This document shows, piece by piece, positions 55,328-63,725 of a DNA stretch of 64,000 nucleotides. The notes below the pieces were generated by a model. That model was not told where the DNA came from. It did not search any database and was given only the letters and a program-made list of their open reading frames with translations. The position numbers and the translations under genes are program-made. Position 1 is the first letter of the stretch. Each line of letters opens with the position of its first letter. Origin of the DNA: Nitrospirota bacterium. GTDB lineage: Bacteria; Nitrospirota; Thermodesulfovibrionia; Thermodesulfovibrionales; UBA6898. The stretch spans positions 1 to 64,000 of the forward strand of contig JAJRYC010000013.1 in the NCBI GenBank assembly GCA_024275975.1. Direction: 5' to 3'.

Positions 55328-56455
55328 ATGCAAAAAAGCTTTATTATGTTCTGTGCGCTGTTATGCTTTATGTTTGTCCTGGCGGCGAAAGGATTTGCCG
55401 CTGAAACCAGTCCGGCATGGCCCCGGGAAATCACGCTCGGAGGTACCGTGGCGGGTGAGTACCGCTGGATGAAACACAGCGATATAACCGATAAGAACAG
55501 TGATGCCACGTCAGACCTTTATTTGAGGACTGTCGAGCTGTCGCTGGAGGCCGCAATAGCCGACTGGATCAATGCCGGCGTTACCGTTAACTCCGAATGG
55601 ATAGGTGATGACGTTAATCAGGGGGATGAAAAACTCACACTTGATGAGGCTGTGATCTCCTTGAGGAAAGAAGGATTGCCGGTTTATCTGATCGTGGGCA
55701 AAAGGACACAGCCGTTCGGTGTGTTCGAAAATTACCTTGTTACGGACCCTATGACCCAGGACGCCTATGAAACCAAGCGGGTTGGGGTGACTCTCGGGTA
55801 TAACAGGCCGTTTATGGACCTCGATGCCTCGGTGACAATTTACAAGGGCGAAGAAATGATGGCCCATCTCTTTGATTCAGGCCTGTTTGATTCGGATAAT
55901 ATCTCAAGGGTTTCCGACCCTGCAGGAGATGATACAGGCTCTTACATCCTGAACATCACGGTTACCCCCTTGCCTGAACATCTGAATCTCTCGGCATCGT
56001 ACCTGTCTGAGCCCGGCAACGGGAACAGGAATGACAGTCTCTCAATCGCTGCTGATTACAGCTGCCTCTTCATGGAGGGCCTTACCTTTAATGCAGAGTA
56101 TATTGCGGCCCTTAAGAGAGAGAAGTATCAGGATGCGGCGTCAACAGTGCTTTCGAAGAGTTTCAGGGAGAAGGTCTTCTCTTTCAGCGCGGCATATAAT
56201 GTGATGGATACAGTAGATGTGGCCCTGAGATACGAACACCTTGACGATGATTCCCTTACCGGATCCACAGGCGCATGGAGTGTGAAAGACCGCTACAGCG
56301 CGGGCGTCGGGTATAGCTTTTACACTGATGAGACGTCGGGAGTCAATGCCTTTCTGGCTGCTGAGTACAGGAGGACGGAGATAAGGGTTGACAGTGCTTC
56401 CGGCATGGATGACAGTAACGATGAGTTTTATACGAGACTCGGTGTAAACTTCTAA
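55328..56455 (+). CDS. Outer-membrane beta-barrel porin (LbtU-like), cobalt/B12-linked
   Basis: 375 residues; signal peptide about 1-24 (ending KGFAA), barrel ending LGVNF. It is a full-length paralogue of the NikR-linked porin at 25944: shared blocks include ATSDLYLRTVELSLEA, LPVYLIVGKRTQPFGVFEN and DPMTQDAYET. Downstream of a cobalamin riboswitch and 21 bp before a periplasmic cobaltochelatase, it probably admits cobalt or a corrin precursor rather than nickel (inference from regulation). Confidence 0.78.
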   Translation: MQKSFIMFCALLCFMFVLAAKGFAAETSPAWPREITLGGTVAGEYRWMKHSDITDKNSDATSDLYLRTVELSLEAAIADWINAGVTVNSEWIGDDVNQGDEKLTLDEAVISLRKEGLPVYLIVGKRTQPFGVFENYLVTDPMTQDAYETKRVGVTLGYNRPFMDLDASVTIYKGEEMMAHLFDSGLFDSDNISRVSDPAGDDTGSYILNITVTPLPEHLNLSASYLSEPGNGNRNDSLSIAADYSCLFMEGLTFNAEYIAALKREKYQDAASTVLSKSFREKVFSFSAAYNVMDTVDVALRYEHLDDDSLTGSTGAWSVKDRYSAGVGYSFYTDETSGVNAFLAAEYRRTEIRVDSASGMDDSNDEFYTRLGVNF

Positions 56456-56476
56456 TAACCGAAAGGAGATATTCAA

Positions 56477-57436
56477 ATGAAGAATAAATATATAATTGTT
56501 TTAACGGCGCTATTCCTTAGTGTGTTTACAGGGACCTCATTTTCGATGTTAAAGACCATGACGCTCAAGAAGGACCCGGCCATCGTGATCGCCGCCTTCG
56601 GAACAACCACAAAGGCGCAGGTCACTTATGATTTCTTTGATGCACAGCTTAAAAAGGAGCTTCCTGCACAATATAAAAACTATGAGGTGCGCTGGGCGTT
56701 TACTTCGGAGATAGTACGTGAAAGGGCCAACAAAAAATTCGCAAAGTCCGGCATAAAGAAGAGATACCTCAGCCTTGCACAGGTAATATCAAACCTGGAG
56801 GATGAGGGTTACAGGAAGATAGTGGTTCAGCCTTTGCATATATTTCCGGGCATAGAATACGAACATGTTTTAGAGATGTCCGAGGGATTGAGGGATGTCT
56901 TTAAGGACTTCAACCTCAGGATCTTTGTGGGTGAACCGCTCCTTCAGTACTGGTGGGACATGAGAACTGTAGTGGAGGTATTAAAAAAGGATCTGCTCAC
57001 GCCGAGGGAAGGCTGTAATGTCCTTGCCGCTCACGGCACTGGCGAGACTGCGGTTGGGAGCAATTCAACCTATCTGGGCCTTGACAGGATGTTGTCCGCG
57101 GAATATGAGAATACCTTTCTTGGGAGCGTTGAAGGAATAACCTCCGGGGAGGAGGCAATGGCGAGGGCAAAGGCATGCAAGACAAAAAAGGTTAAATTTA
57201 TTCCGTTAATGTATGTTGCCGGGGACCATATAATGAATGACATAATGGGTGCTGAGCCGGATGAAGACGGCGAACTTTCATGGTCACTACAGATGAAAAA
57301 AGCGGGATTCGCGACAGAGGCAACTACGATCAGGTATAAAGGCCGTGAATACTTTAAGGGACTTGGGTTTAACCCCGAGATAAACAGCATATATATTGAA
57401 GGCATTGTCAGACTCCTGAAAAAGTTTGAGATGTAA
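56477..57436 (+). CDS. cbiK: Periplasmic CbiK-type chelatase (CbiKP-like)
   Basis: 319 residues: a signal peptide (about 1-22, VLTALFLSVFTGTSFS), then the CbiK fold with VIAAFGTTTKAQ, WAFTSEIVRE, VVQPLHIFPGIEYEH (catalytic histidine), LAAHGTGE and FIPLMYVAGDH (second histidine). It is the exported counterpart of the cytosolic CbiK at 34642. Desulfovibrio has the same pair, its periplasmic form being linked to metal or haem handling. It would chelate cobalt or carry a tetrapyrrole between the porin and the inner-membrane importer. Confidence 0.85.
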   Translation: MKNKYIIVLTALFLSVFTGTSFSMLKTMTLKKDPAIVIAAFGTTTKAQVTYDFFDAQLKKELPAQYKNYEVRWAFTSEIVRERANKKFAKSGIKKRYLSLAQVISNLEDEGYRKIVVQPLHIFPGIEYEHVLEMSEGLRDVFKDFNLRIFVGEPLLQYWWDMRTVVEVLKKDLLTPREGCNVLAAHGTGETAVGSNSTYLGLDRMLSAEYENTFLGSVEGITSGEEAMARAKACKTKKVKFIPLMYVAGDHIMNDIMGAEPDEDGELSWSLQMKKAGFATEATTIRYKGREYFKGLGFNPEINSIYIEGIVRLLKKFEM

Positions 57437-57438
57437 TC

Positions 57439-58002
57439 GTGCCTGCGCTTGATTCAAAGACAACGCGTGTTATGCGCAAGATACACAGATGGGGCGGCCT
57501 GTTACTGGCCGCCTTCATCATCTTTTACTGTATCACTGGCATACTTCTTAACCACAGAAAGTTTTTTAACTACTTTATCTCCAGGAGTGAAACTGTATAT
57601 GAAGTGCCTGTGTCCGATATTGAGCAGATGAAATCTTTTATCGACTACTATAAGAAACAGATAGGCAGGACGGATGACCCCACGGTAATCAGGATACGTG
57701 AAGGCGATGCAATCGAGTTCCTCTACGGCTCCCACGGCAGGACGACCTATATAATCCATCCTGAAGAAGGTGTTATGGAGAAGATCGAAAAGTCTCCGCA
57801 TCAGCCGCTATACTGGCTGAACAACCTGCACAAGGCGTTTAAAACCGGTACATTCTGGGTGATACTGACAGATATAGTCTCTCTGTTTATAATAGTTGCA
57901 ACCATAACGGGAATGGTGGTCCTGAGATATCGTATGCTTGACTATATAATGTTGTTTGGAGGAGTATTGATTTTTATGTTGGGGGCCTTATTGTGGCAGT
58001 AA
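57439..58002 (+). CDS. PepSY-associated membrane protein
   Basis: 187 residues, GTG start two bases after the cbiK stop. RKIHRWGGLLLAAFIIFYC near residues 13-31 is the PepSY-TM opening, with a histidine able to ligate haem, and ILLNHRKFF carries a second. A periplasmic PepSY-like domain follows, then NLHKAFKTGTFWV and two C-terminal helices. Family members are ferric or metal-reductase-like. Here it may reduce cobalt or a corrinoid at the inner membrane (inference). Confidence 0.65.
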   Translation: MPALDSKTTRVMRKIHRWGGLLLAAFIIFYCITGILLNHRKFFNYFISRSETVYEVPVSDIEQMKSFIDYYKKQIGRTDDPTVIRIREGDAIEFLYGSHGRTTYIIHPEEGVMEKIEKSPHQPLYWLNNLHKAFKTGTFWVILTDIVSLFIIVATITGMVVLRYRMLDYIMLFGGVLIFMLGALLWQ

Positions 58003-58862
58003 GAGAAGTGGCGGTGAATGTACTCGAAGCAGAGGGCCTCATCAAAAAATTTGGCGACAAAACCGCTATCGACGGGATAGACCTCCGGATCAGGGAGGGT
58101 GACTTCACCGGCCTTCTCGGACCTAACGGGGCAGGGAAGACCACCACCATAAAGACCCTCACCGGTCTTGTAAAACCGACCGGTGGCAGGATTTGCTATT
58201 ACGGGAAGGACTTTTTCAGTAATCCCAAAGAGGCAAAGAGATTCATCGGCGTGGTGCCGCAGCAGAGCAATGTTGACAGGGACCTGACCGCCTATGAAAA
58301 TCTCTATCTCCATTCAATGCTGCATGCGATACCCAAGTCGCTAAGAAAGGGTAAAATAGAAGAATCACTTGAGTTCGCCGGTCTTCAGGAATACAGGGAC
58401 AGGCAGGTCAAGACATTTTCCGGGGGTATGAAAAGGAGGCTTGTGCTTGTCAGGGCGCTTTTGCATGAGCCGAAGATACTCTTTCTTGATGAACCGACAG
58501 TCGGGCTTGATCCCCAGATAAGAAAGAATATCTGGGGATTGATCCTGAGGATAAACCAGCAGAAGGGCATGGCGATCCTCCTTACCACCCATTACATTGA
58601 AGAGGCGGAGAAACTCTGCCGGAGCGTGTATATAATCGACAAAGGGAAGATCATTGTCAAAGGCTCCCCTGATGATCTGAAGAAGGACATGGGTGGATAT
58701 GTGCTGGAGGTCTTTCTGGAGGACAGGATAGAAGAGGAGTTTTTCAATTCAAAAGACGATGCACTCGTACGGCTGAAGGAATGCGGGCATGCCTGCAAGA
58801 TCAGGCAGGTGACGCTTGAGGATGTGTTTATAAAACTGACGGGGAAGAGGATCAATGTTTAA
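57993..58862 (+). CDS. ABC transporter ATP-binding protein (ABC-2/exporter type)
   Basis: 289 residues, GTG start overlapping the PepSY stop by 10 bp; GTG 58014 is an alternative. Walker A GPNGAGKTT (about 39-47), Q-loop VVPQQSNVDRDLTAYEN, signature FSGGMKRR, Walker B ILFLDEPTVGLDPQ and switch LTTHYIEEAE are all present. The CcmA/DrrA-like sequence indicates an exporter ATPase, paired with the permease immediately downstream. Confidence 0.88.
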   Translation: MAVREVAVNVLEAEGLIKKFGDKTAIDGIDLRIREGDFTGLLGPNGAGKTTTIKTLTGLVKPTGGRICYYGKDFFSNPKEAKRFIGVVPQQSNVDRDLTAYENLYLHSMLHAIPKSLRKGKIEESLEFAGLQEYRDRQVKTFSGGMKRRLVLVRALLHEPKILFLDEPTVGLDPQIRKNIWGLILRINQQKGMAILLTTHYIEEAEKLCRSVYIIDKGKIIVKGSPDDLKKDMGGYVLEVFLEDRIEEEFFNSKDDALVRLKECGHACKIRQVTLEDVFIKLTGKRINV

Positions 58863-59592
58863 CGGCTTTCAGGGTGTGCTTTACAGGGAATTAAATGTCT
58901 TCAGGAAACGGGCGAAGAAGCAGATAGTGGCGTCTTCGCTCTCGCCGCTCCTGTTTCTGATCGCATTCGGCTGGGGATTCGGCGACAGGGTTGCAGTGAA
59001 CGGACTTCCGTACATTACATTCCTTATCCCCGGACTCATATGCATGAGCAGTCTGAACCAGAGTTTCGCCATCGCCCAGGAACTGAATATAACAAGGTTT
59101 TATTTTCATGTGTTTGATGAATTTCTCATTGCGCCCATATCCCATGTAGAGATTGTTCTCGGTGAAGCCGCCTACGGAATATTCAAGGGGCTCCTGAGCA
59201 CCTGCCTGATATTTGCTTATTCCGTAATATTCGGCGTGAAGCTGATCATAGGCCCCATGTTTTTTCTTGCAATATTGACTCACACCTTTCTGTTTGCGAC
59301 ACTCGGCATCACTGTAGCAATGCTTGTCAGGGACCACGGAGACCAGGCGACGGTCAACACATTCGTGATAACGCCCATGATCTTCCTGAGCGGGACTTTT
59401 TTCCCCGTTGATAAACTGCCCGAAATTTTCAAGTGGCTGGTTTATGTGCTGCCGCTCACCTATTCGACAAAGGTGATAAGGGCGACGCTCACCGGCGGGG
59501 ACGTCAACACACTCTACCTGATGCTTATGCTTGGCTTTGCGGCGACATTTTTTTTCACCGCGCTGTGGGCGGTCAGGAGGGTGGAAGGATGA
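58855..59592 (+). CDS. ABC-2 type exporter permease
   Basis: 245 residues, six helices, overlapping the ATPase gene by 8 bp. The ABC-2 signature is visible in the C-terminal half (TFVITPMIFLSGTFFPVDKLP and WLVYVLPLTYSTKVIRA, quoted in part). It would export a small molecule, lipid or polysaccharide. Its location in the middle of a B12-riboswitch import unit suggests efflux of a metal or tetrapyrrole-related compound, but the substrate is unknown. Confidence 0.85.
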   Translation: MFNGFQGVLYRELNVFRKRAKKQIVASSLSPLLFLIAFGWGFGDRVAVNGLPYITFLIPGLICMSSLNQSFAIAQELNITRFYFHVFDEFLIAPISHVEIVLGEAAYGIFKGLLSTCLIFAYSVIFGVKLIIGPMFFLAILTHTFLFATLGITVAMLVRDHGDQATVNTFVITPMIFLSGTFFPVDKLPEIFKWLVYVLPLTYSTKVIRATLTGGDVNTLYLMLMLGFAATFFFTALWAVRRVEG

Positions 59593-60539
59593 GACTGATA
59601 CTGCTCGCCGCACTCGCCGCCGCATTTGTTGCCGCCATATCCGCCGGCGCGGTGAAGATAGACCTGTTCAATATGTCGGAGATAGAAAGGAACATATTAT
59701 TTGATGTGCGGCTCCCGAGGGTCGTGCTTGCCGGGCTTGTGGGTGCGGCCCTTGCCATGAGCGGGGTGCTCTTTCAGTATGTGATGAAAAACCCGCTTGC
59801 GGATTCATTCACTACCGGGGTATCGGCCTCCTCGGCAATGGGCGCGGTGATAGCGATCATGCTGGGGCTTATGCCGTATATCCCGCTTTTTGCGCTGGCT
59901 GGTGGGTTGGCGGGCCTGTACCTGGTTTACCGGATAGCCTCGGACAGGGGGAGGATACAACCGATCACAATGCTTCTGGCCGGTATAGTGCTGAGCACCT
60001 TTGCGTCAGCCACCATCAGCTTTATGAAGTTCCTGAGCGATGATGCTGTCAGTTCCATCATCTTCTGGTTAATGGGAGGTTTCCAGGCCGCCACCGTCTC
60101 AAAGGACTTGATACTCTTTGGAGTCATCTGCCTCTCGTTCCTCGTGATCAGGGGCGATTATCTCAAGCTTGACATACTCTGCTTTGATGACACAACCGCA
60201 TCATCAACGGGCGTGGACGTCCACGGGCTGAGGAAGAAGCTCTTCTTTGCGGCGGCGCTGCTCACTTCCTTCAGCGTGGGCTATGCGGGTATAATCGGGT
60301 TTGTCGGATTGATCATTCCACACATACTGAGGCTCGGCAATTTTGTGAAGGCGTCATACCTGCTGCCGGCGTCCCTTACAGGCGGCGCCGCATTCATGAT
60401 CGCCACCGACCTCATAGCCAGGACCATCCTTCAGCAGGGGCAGGAACTTCCGGTGGGCGTCATAACCTCCTCAATCGGCGGGGTATTTTTTCTATATCTG
60501 CTGATCAAGCGGAGAAAGGAGCTGTTCTATTTTAATTGA
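59589..60539 (+). CDS. FecCD-family permease (BtuC-like)
   Basis: 316 residues from ATG 59589 (overlapping TGA of the ABC-2 permease as ATGA); the frame is open to 59433 inside that gene. About nine to ten helices, with FDVRLPRVVLAGLVGAALA and GIIGFVGLIIPHILRL as the FecCD signatures. With the ATPase and binding protein downstream it forms a vitamin B12, haem or siderophore importer. Riboswitch control points to a corrinoid. Confidence 0.88.
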   Translation: MRLILLAALAAAFVAAISAGAVKIDLFNMSEIERNILFDVRLPRVVLAGLVGAALAMSGVLFQYVMKNPLADSFTTGVSASSAMGAVIAIMLGLMPYIPLFALAGGLAGLYLVYRIASDRGRIQPITMLLAGIVLSTFASATISFMKFLSDDAVSSIIFWLMGGFQAATVSKDLILFGVICLSFLVIRGDYLKLDILCFDDTTASSTGVDVHGLRKKLFFAAALLTSFSVGYAGIIGFVGLIIPHILRLGNFVKASYLLPASLTGGAAFMIATDLIARTILQQGQELPVGVITSSIGGVFFLYLLIKRRKELFYFN

Positions 60540-61281
60540 GCTTAAGGATATAAGGGCCGGACTCGGGGACTTTAACCTTAAGATAGAGGGCCTGGAGATA
60601 AAAAAGGGAGATATGGTGGGTGTGCTCGGAAACAACGGAAGCGGCAAATCCACATTCCTTAACGTACTCTCAGGGCAGATGGATTTTGCCGGAGGCTACA
60701 GGATTGGAGGCAGGAACTTCAAGGAGATATCACATCCGGAAAGCGCCCGCCGGATCGGATTTCTGCCACAGGAGGCGGCGCTGAACATGCCCTTTGACTC
60801 TTTCTATGTCGTACTCACCGGCAGGTTTATCCACTCGGACGGTCAGATGTATTCAGAGCAGGACATCAGTTGCACTGAAGAGGCCATGAAGAGATTCGAT
60901 GTGTATCACCTTAAAGACAGGCTCTTCAACGCACTCTCGGGCGGGGAAAAACAGAGGGTGCTCCTTGCAAGGGTGATGAACATGGACACGGAAATATTCC
61001 TGCTCGATGAGCCGTTCAGCGGCATAGATATACTGCACCAGATAAGGATCGTGGAGATGTTGAGGCAGCTCAGGATGGAAAAGATTATAATGGTGGTCAT
61101 ACATGACCTTTCATTTGCAGTCCAGCACTTCAGCCGGTTTCTCTTTTTCAGGGATGGTCTCCTGCTCTATGATATGGCCAGGGATGAACTTGATCCCGAA
61201 AAGCTTACTGATATTTTCGGCGTAAGGGTTGGATTTGTTGAACAGGATAAAAGGATGTTTGTTTATACGGAGGAGATATAA
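60529..61281 (+). CDS. ABC transporter ATP-binding protein (BtuD/FecE-like), probable ATT start
   Basis: The first ATG in frame (60613) lies only a few residues before Walker A (GNNGSGKST) and would remove the first beta-strands. Reading upstream gives ILIELKDIRAGLGDFNLKIE, a normal ABC N-terminus, with no ATG, GTG or TTG. ATT at 60529 follows AAAGGAG by seven bases; a second ATT is at 60535. About 250 residues. Signature LSGGEKQR, Walker B IFLLDEPFSGID and switch VVIHDLS are intact. It powers the FecCD permease encoded directly upstream. Confidence 0.75.
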   Translation: MLIELKDIRAGLGDFNLKIEGLEIKKGDMVGVLGNNGSGKSTFLNVLSGQMDFAGGYRIGGRNFKEISHPESARRIGFLPQEAALNMPFDSFYVVLTGRFIHSDGQMYSEQDISCTEEAMKRFDVYHLKDRLFNALSGGEKQRVLLARVMNMDTEIFLLDEPFSGIDILHQIRIVEMLRQLRMEKIIMVVIHDLSFAVQHFSRFLFFRDGLLLYDMARDELDPEKLTDIFGVRVGFVEQDKRMFVYTEEI

Positions 61282-61282
61282 A

Positions 61283-62131
61283 ATGATTCAGAAAACTGAA
61301 AACAGGATTAAAAAGACAGGAAGAGTGAAATTCGGTCACTCGCTGATTAAAATACTTTTCCAGGGATTATTGCTATGCCTGATGGCCTTGCCTGCGTCGG
61401 CTTACGAGAAGATAATCGTGCTGTACCCTGCTGTAAGCCCGATGCTTATTGAACTTGGCGTATCGGACAGGGTCGTCGGAACCACCCGTTCCGACCATGC
61501 CATCAAAGATATAGTACAGGTCGGCTCTCATTTAAGGCCGAACATTGAGCTTATGAACGCGCTTGACCCTGATCTTATAATCGCCGGCTCACGGAGGGCG
61601 TTTCCCGTGAATATGAAGGAAAGGGTGAAGGCGGACATCTTTTATTATGACCCGGCAACCCTTGATGAAATACTGGTGAAGATCAAAAAGATCGGCGCTA
61701 TGCTCGGAAGAGAAGACAAAGCCGAAGCCCTGGTGGCCAGACTGAAAAGCAGGCTTTCAGAAATCACTCCCCTTCCACACCAGCCGTCCGTAATCTATGA
61801 AGTCATGGCGGAGCCCCTGAGGGTGGCAGGGAACAGGAGCATTGTAACCTCCATTGTGAGTGCGGCAGGTGGAAAAAATCTCGTGAGTATCGACAAAAAA
61901 CATGCTGTTATCTCGACTGAAAAGGTGCTGAAACTTGAACCGGATTTCTACATATACCAGGTGGGGCCGATGAATAAAAACCCGGAGCCCCCCGGGGAGC
62001 GGCCTTTTTACAGGTCACTTAAATCAAAATATATAAGGATCAATGAGCTGGAGTTCGCAAGGCCGGGCATCAATGCATTTGATGCCGCTGTAAAACTGAA
62101 CAGGATATTCCTGGGGGCCGGCGATGAGTAG
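61283..62131 (+). CDS. Periplasmic binding protein (BtuF/FepB-like)
   Basis: 282 residues from ATG 61283 (GGAGG upstream; the open frame from 61229 overlaps the ATPase gene). Signal peptide about 1-42 with a long charged n-region, cleavage after PASA. TroA-type class III binding fold: GVSDRVVGTT, DPDLIIAGSRR, the long central helix region and a C-terminal lobe. It delivers substrate to the FecCD/ATPase importer. Its stop overlaps the cbiL start by 8 bp. Confidence 0.85.
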   Translation: MIQKTENRIKKTGRVKFGHSLIKILFQGLLLCLMALPASAYEKIIVLYPAVSPMLIELGVSDRVVGTTRSDHAIKDIVQVGSHLRPNIELMNALDPDLIIAGSRRAFPVNMKERVKADIFYYDPATLDEILVKIKKIGAMLGREDKAEALVARLKSRLSEITPLPHQPSVIYEVMAEPLRVAGNRSIVTSIVSAAGGKNLVSIDKKHAVISTEKVLKLEPDFYIYQVGPMNKNPEPPGERPFYRSLKSKYIRINELEFARPGINAFDAAVKLNRIFLGAGDE

Positions 62132-62825
62132 AACGGTTTATTCCCTCGGCCTTGGCCCAGGGGACCATGAACTCATAACAGTCAAGGCGAAAAGGATACT
62201 TGAGGAGTCGGACGTTGTTGTGGTGCCCCAGTCCGATGAACAGGGCAGGAGTGTGGCAAGGGAGGTCATACTCCATTACATTGATGCATCGAAGATAAGT
62301 ATGTGCTACATCCCCATGACCAACAACGAGGAGGAGCTGGTCAGGCGATATACTGAAGCTGCTGAAAAGATAAGGGAGCTGGTTGAGCAGGGCAAAAGCG
62401 TGTCCTATGTCACACAGGGTGATCCGACTATTTACAGCACGTCAAACTATCTCACGGAAAAACTGGTTGCCGTCGGCGTCCGGGTGAAACATGTGCCGGG
62501 CATAAGCTCCATAAACGCCGCTGCCTCCATGCTCGGTCTTCCACTGAGTGTCAAAAAGGGAAACTTCGGTGTCTATGAAATGCCCGCCGATCCGGAGAAA
62601 GTGGCTGATCTCATACAGAGACACCCCACAACCGTATTTATGAAGGTCAATAACAAACTGACCACACTTGTTGATACGGTAAAGAGGATAAGACCGGAAA
62701 GTGCGTTTCTCGTAAGGCGCATCGGCCTTGAGGGCGAGGCGATCTATGATATGCTGAATGGCGCGCCCCAGCCGGAATCAGCCTATCTGTCGGTGGCGGT
62801 AATCAAGAGGGGGCGAAAGTCATGA
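62124..62825 (+). CDS. cbiL: Precorrin-2 / cobalt-factor-II C20-methyltransferase
   Basis: 233 residues. It opens YSLGLGPGDHELITVKA, the tetrapyrrole methylase signature (GLGPGD at 9-14), has VTQGDPTIYSTSNYL and VPGISSINAAASMLGLPL, which match CbiL/CobI rather than CbiF or CbiH. It methylates C20 of (cobalt-)precorrin-2, the step after CbiK. No further corrin-ring methyltransferases follow here: the next frame is cut short by repeat sequence. Confidence 0.85.
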   Translation: MSRTVYSLGLGPGDHELITVKAKRILEESDVVVVPQSDEQGRSVAREVILHYIDASKISMCYIPMTNNEEELVRRYTEAAEKIRELVEQGKSVSYVTQGDPTIYSTSNYLTEKLVAVGVRVKHVPGISSINAAASMLGLPLSVKKGNFGVYEMPADPEKVADLIQRHPTTVFMKVNNKLTTLVDTVKRIRPESAFLVRRIGLEGEAIYDMLNGAPQPESAYLSVAVIKRGRKS

Positions 62826-62929
62826 ATGGTCCAGGTGTTCGCCCGCCTTATATAGCGTTTGTGTTTGATCAGGGACAGGCAACATGGGTGACACCTTTAT
62901 TTATTTTTGTCATTCCCGTTATTCTTTGA
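62822..62929 (+). pseudogene. Truncated 5' end of the gene after cbiL
   Basis: ATG 62822 overlaps the cbiL stop (ATGA), the usual coupling in this operon. It opens MNGPGVRPPYIAFVFDQGQ, then runs into a GTCATTCCCG repeat at 62910 and stops at 62927. Only about 25-30 original codons remain, too few to identify. It was probably the next gene in the corrin operon. Confidence 0.4.
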
Positions 62930-63049
62930 GCGGGAATCCAGTTTTTCAAGAAACAAGACCAGACTCCGTGGACTCATCGCTACTGGATGCTGCAACCCGG
63001 TTCGAGTCATCAGGATCGATTCTAAACGAGATTCTCACTTCAGCATGAC
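62910..63049. repeat. Dispersed GTCATTCCCG...CATGAC repeat
   Basis: Begins GTCATTCCCG with a small inverted repeat (ATTCCCG...CGGGAAT) and ends CATGAC; the flanking AGTTTTTCAACAGCCTG is typical intergenic debris in related genomes. Noncoding. It forms the junction where the corrin operon is cut. Confidence 0.5.
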
Positions 63050-63110
63050 ACACAGCCTGTTTTGTTAGTTTTTCAACAGCCTGTCAATTATATTGTTCTA
63101 TCTTTTAATG

Positions 63111-63340
63111 TCAAAAGTTATGCAACGCAGGAATCAACGTCCCGGAGGTTCTTTTCTTGCCGTAAATTCGGTGGGCGGTCCTGATAAATTCATACTGATC
63201 CATTGCGAGCAACTCCTCTCCTCCTTAGATTATGGCGTTTATTCGTAACCATAATACCAAGAGGGTTATTGCTCAGGGTGGTCAATTTTGGGCCATCACA
63301 AGCTATGTTTGATGGTCAATTTTAGGCTAGCACAACCACT
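63111..63340 (-). mobile_element. IS21-family left-end remnant with truncated istA
   Basis: On the minus strand ATG 63201-63203, behind AAGGAGGAGAGGAG, encodes MDQYEFIRTAHRIYGK, the N-terminus of IS21 IstA transposases, then diverges and stops at 63111. Upstream are two imperfect tandem copies of a terminal repeat (TGGTCAATTTTGGGCCATCACAA at about 63280 in part, and TGGTCAATTTTAGGCTAGCA at about 63313), as at IS21 ends. The rest of istA and istB are missing. Confidence 0.65.
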
Positions 63341-63386
63341 ACCCGCAATAAGCGTCCTTGGTTTCTGGTATATTTAAGGAAGATTA

Positions 63387-63725
63387 CTACAGAGAGGGCA
63401 CAATCTCATCTAATGCTTTAATCAGGGGAGGAAGGTCGCTGACAACAGTGTCCCAGAGAATGTCTAAATCTACTTCAAAATAGACGTGTATAAGATGGTT
63501 TCGCATATCAATCATGTCAAGCCATGGTATTGTTTTATACGTATTTTTTGTTTCCTCTGTAACTTGCCCTGCTGCTTCGCCAATAATCTCTATTTCCTTT
63601 ATAAGAGACAATACCAGCATACGATTAGTGTTCAGGTCAAGTCTTGTTTTTCCTGAAGCAAATGATAATGCTTCTCTGGCAGCATCCAGAATATGGCGTA
63701 TGCAAACAAGGTCATGCTTCGGCAT
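63387..63725 (-). CDS. hepT: HepT-type RNase toxin
   Basis: 112 residues of the HepT (DUF86) family. The catalytic R-x4-H-x-Y motif is intact as RNHLIHVY (R75, H80, Y82). The start overlaps the stop of the MNT antitoxin gene by 14 bp, the usual antitoxin-first order. HepT toxins inhibit growth by RNA cleavage and are neutralised by the nucleotidyltransferase partner. A remnant of a related pair is at 4321-4479. Confidence 0.9.
   Translation of the reverse strand: MPKHDLVCIRHILDAAREALSFASGKTRLDLNTNRMLVLSLIKEIEIIGEAAGQVTEETKNTYKTIPWLDMIDMRNHLIHVYFEVDLDILWDTVVSDLPPLIKALDEIVPSL

Noticed and set aside
59433-59588. Longer N-terminus of the FecCD permease
   Set aside because: It overlaps the ABC-2 permease gene extensively, while ATG 59589 gives the ATGA coupling and a normal N-terminal helix.
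58891-59625. 244-codon minus-strand frame under the ABC-2 permease
   Set aside because: Cys/His/Arg-rich antisense of a membrane protein; no start signal or family resemblance.
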